A stretch of DNA of 6,849 nt from an uncultured Campylobacter sp. (GTDB taxonomy: Bacteria; Campylobacterota; Campylobacteria; Campylobacterales; Campylobacteraceae). The notes beneath the pieces are model-generated. The model was given only the letters and a program-made list of their open reading frames with translations, was not told the origin of the DNA and ran no database searches. The stretch's first letter is position 1, and every line of letters begins with the position of its first letter. Location: contig CALEHZ010000071.1 in NCBI GenBank assembly GCA_937875715.1, forward strand, positions 1 through 6,849, read 5' to 3'. Positions 5,708 to 6,849 of the stretch are shown piece after piece. Both the position numbers and the translations under genes were made by a program.

Positions 5708-6799
5708 TTGAAACATATTTTAATCATCGTTGGCGAAGAATTACACATAAACGAACCTTTTTTAGACTACATTTTAGGACGATTTAAGGCGCAATTTAGC
5801 CAAAATCCGCTGATTTATTACATCGGAGATGGCGATAAAGAACTACCTTTTAAGATTGAAAATCAGGCAAAAAACTACGATTTTGTAACAATCGTGGCAA
5901 ATGAGAGTAATTTTTACACAATTTCAAAAATTCTTTGCACGCTTAGTGGCGATTCTTTGGAGCTTAAAGATGAAACTTTAATGCCAAGTAGAACAGAAAT
6001 TTTTACGCAAAATTCCTTTGCTTTAGAGTTATTTAATGCCCAAATAAACTTGCTTAAAGCTGTGCCTACACAAAAATTGCCGAATTTTTTGCTAAGTGCT
6101 GAGAATAAAACTGCGCTTTTTTCTTTGCTTAATATGGACAAAAACACAGCAGATGCGATACTTTCGCCGCTTAGCGCTACTTATAATATAAATGTTTTTA
6201 CAACTTCAATTTTAGAAAATTTAATTTTTGTTAAAGCTGTAAGTCAAAAATTTGGGCAAATTGATAGTTTTTTGCTTAACCTAAAAGAAAGCTTACAAAG
6301 CAATTTTATTGATAGCGGAAATATCGTTAATTTCGTGGTTTCGTGCCTTAAACATAAAAATCTTAGCATAAGTTTTAGCGAAAGTTGCACCGCCGGACTT
6401 ATGGCTAGCAAAGTTGGGCAAATTCCAGGCGCAAGCAAGGTCTTTTCAGGCTCGCTGGTGACTTACTCAAATCATATTAAAAATGTTTGGCTTGGAGTAG
6501 AAGAAGAAATTTTTGAGAACTTTGGCGCAGTTAGCCAAGAGTGTGTTTTGGCTATGGCAAAAGGCGCTAAAGAGATGGCAGGAAGCGATTTTGGCGTAGC
6601 TATCAGCGGTATCGCCGGACCTGATGGCGGCACACAAAGTAAGCCAGTAGGACGCGTGTATATCGCAGTTTGCGATGAAAATCGCTCAGTGGCAAAAGAA
6701 TATAATTTTAAAGGCAACAGAAATTATATAAGAGAACAAGCCGCACTTAGTGCTTATGCCTTGCTTTTAAGCACTTTTTGGGATGAAATTGTGCTTTGA
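5708..6799 (+). CDS. cinA: CinA-like protein with C-terminal NMN amidohydrolase (PncC) domain and divergent N-terminal half
   Basis: The 363-residue product has two parts. The C-terminal domain (about 208-360) is clearly the CinA/PncC family, which deamidates nicotinamide mononucleotide to nicotinate mononucleotide in pyridine-nucleotide salvage. It has SESCTAG (224-230, with the family's catalytic Ser at 226), IPGASKVFSGSLVTYSN (239-255, including Tyr253), FGAVS (272-276), and SGIAGPDGGTQSKPVGRVYIA (300-320). The usual motif is ESCTGG; here the first Gly is Ala. The N-terminal part begins MKHILIIVGEEL, like the MoCF-type domain of full-length CinA, and total length fits, but the GGLGPTxDD signature is not recognisable, so that half is divergent and may lack the ADP-ribose pyrophosphatase activity reported for some CinA proteins. 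The start codon is TTG with AAAGG 8 bases upstream. It is transcribed away from ileS. The old label 'competence-damage inducible' does not establish a role in competence. Confidence 0.88.
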   Translation: MKHILIIVGEELHINEPFLDYILGRFKAQFSQNPLIYYIGDGDKELPFKIENQAKNYDFVTIVANESNFYTISKILCTLSGDSLELKDETLMPSRTEIFTQNSFALELFNAQINLLKAVPTQKLPNFLLSAENKTALFSLLNMDKNTADAILSPLSATYNINVFTTSILENLIFVKAVSQKFGQIDSFLLNLKESLQSNFIDSGNIVNFVVSCLKHKNLSISFSESCTAGLMASKVGQIPGASKVFSGSLVTYSNHIKNVWLGVEEEIFENFGAVSQECVLAMAKGAKEMAGSDFGVAISGIAGPDGGTQSKPVGRVYIAVCDENRSVAKEYNFKGNRNYIREQAALSAYALLLSTFWDEIVL

Positions 6800-6800
6800 A

Positions 6801-6834
6801 TTTAGGCTGAATTTTTTAAAAAATTCATTTAGGC
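6801..6834. repeat. 20-base perfect palindrome flanked by 7-base direct repeats, just after the cinA-like gene
   Basis: TGAATTTTTTAAAAAATTCA (6808-6827) is a perfect palindrome bordered on both sides by TTTAGGC (6801-6807 and 6828-6834). It starts 8 bases after the cinA stop. The arms are the same word as the guaB-side array. It may serve as a weak terminator hairpin in either direction, since it ends in A/T runs, or be a small repeat element with a flanking duplication. Confidence 0.75.
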
Positions 6835-6842
6835 AGCAGTGA

Positions 6843-6849
6843 ATGAAAG
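6843..6849 (+). CDS. Possible first codons of a following plus-strand gene
   Basis: An ATG at 6843-6845, with AGG at 6831-6833 nine bases upstream, could start a gene that leaves the window after two codons. The layout, palindrome then AGGCAG then start codon, resembles that in front of the cinA-like gene. Nothing can be said about the product, and the ATG may be chance. Confidence 0.2.

Overview
The window looks like ordinary chromosome from an AT-rich member of the Campylobacterota, most likely a Campylobacter. Three things suggest this: the low-GC coding sequence, the protein sequences, and the gene order ileS - tiny membrane protein - gatA - guaB with a cinA-like gene facing away. I recall the same order in C. 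jejuni, from memory and not checked here. No phage, transposase, CRISPR array or defence gene is visible.

Layout. Most of the window (5569 down to 1) is read on the minus strand: ileS (2804-5569), a 33-residue single-span membrane protein (2706-2807), gatA (1354-2709), a 420-bp non-coding gap, and the first 311 codons of guaB (933-1, running off the left edge). ileS, the small gene and gatA are joined by two ATGA stop/start overlaps, so they form one translationally coupled unit. On the plus strand a CinA/PncC-type gene (5708-6799) starts with TTG. It diverges from ileS through a 138-bp region that holds two back-to-back extended -10 promoters. A further plus-strand gene may begin at 6843.

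Function. IleS charges tRNA-Ile. GatA is the amidase subunit of the GatCAB amidotransferase, which makes Gln-tRNA-Gln and/or Asn-tRNA-Asn. GuaB makes XMP for GTP synthesis. The CinA C-terminal domain recycles NMN in pyridine-nucleotide salvage. These are translation and nucleotide housekeeping genes. gatB and gatC are not in the window.

The unusual content is non-coding. The gatA-guaB gap has two contrasting halves. Next to gatA lies a GC-rich, hairpin-rich stretch (about 1249-1355), followed by a perfect 11-bp terminator-like hairpin (1214-1248). Next to guaB lies a dense array (976-1212) of thirteen copies of a 10-base word, consensus ARAAAATTCA, mostly spaced 15-16 bases apart and containing 17 RAATTY sites. 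The same word makes 20-base perfect palindromes just before the cinA ribosome site and just after cinA, and it occurs several times inside ileS. This is the best candidate for something undescribed. It is a recurring sequence element and not a gene system.
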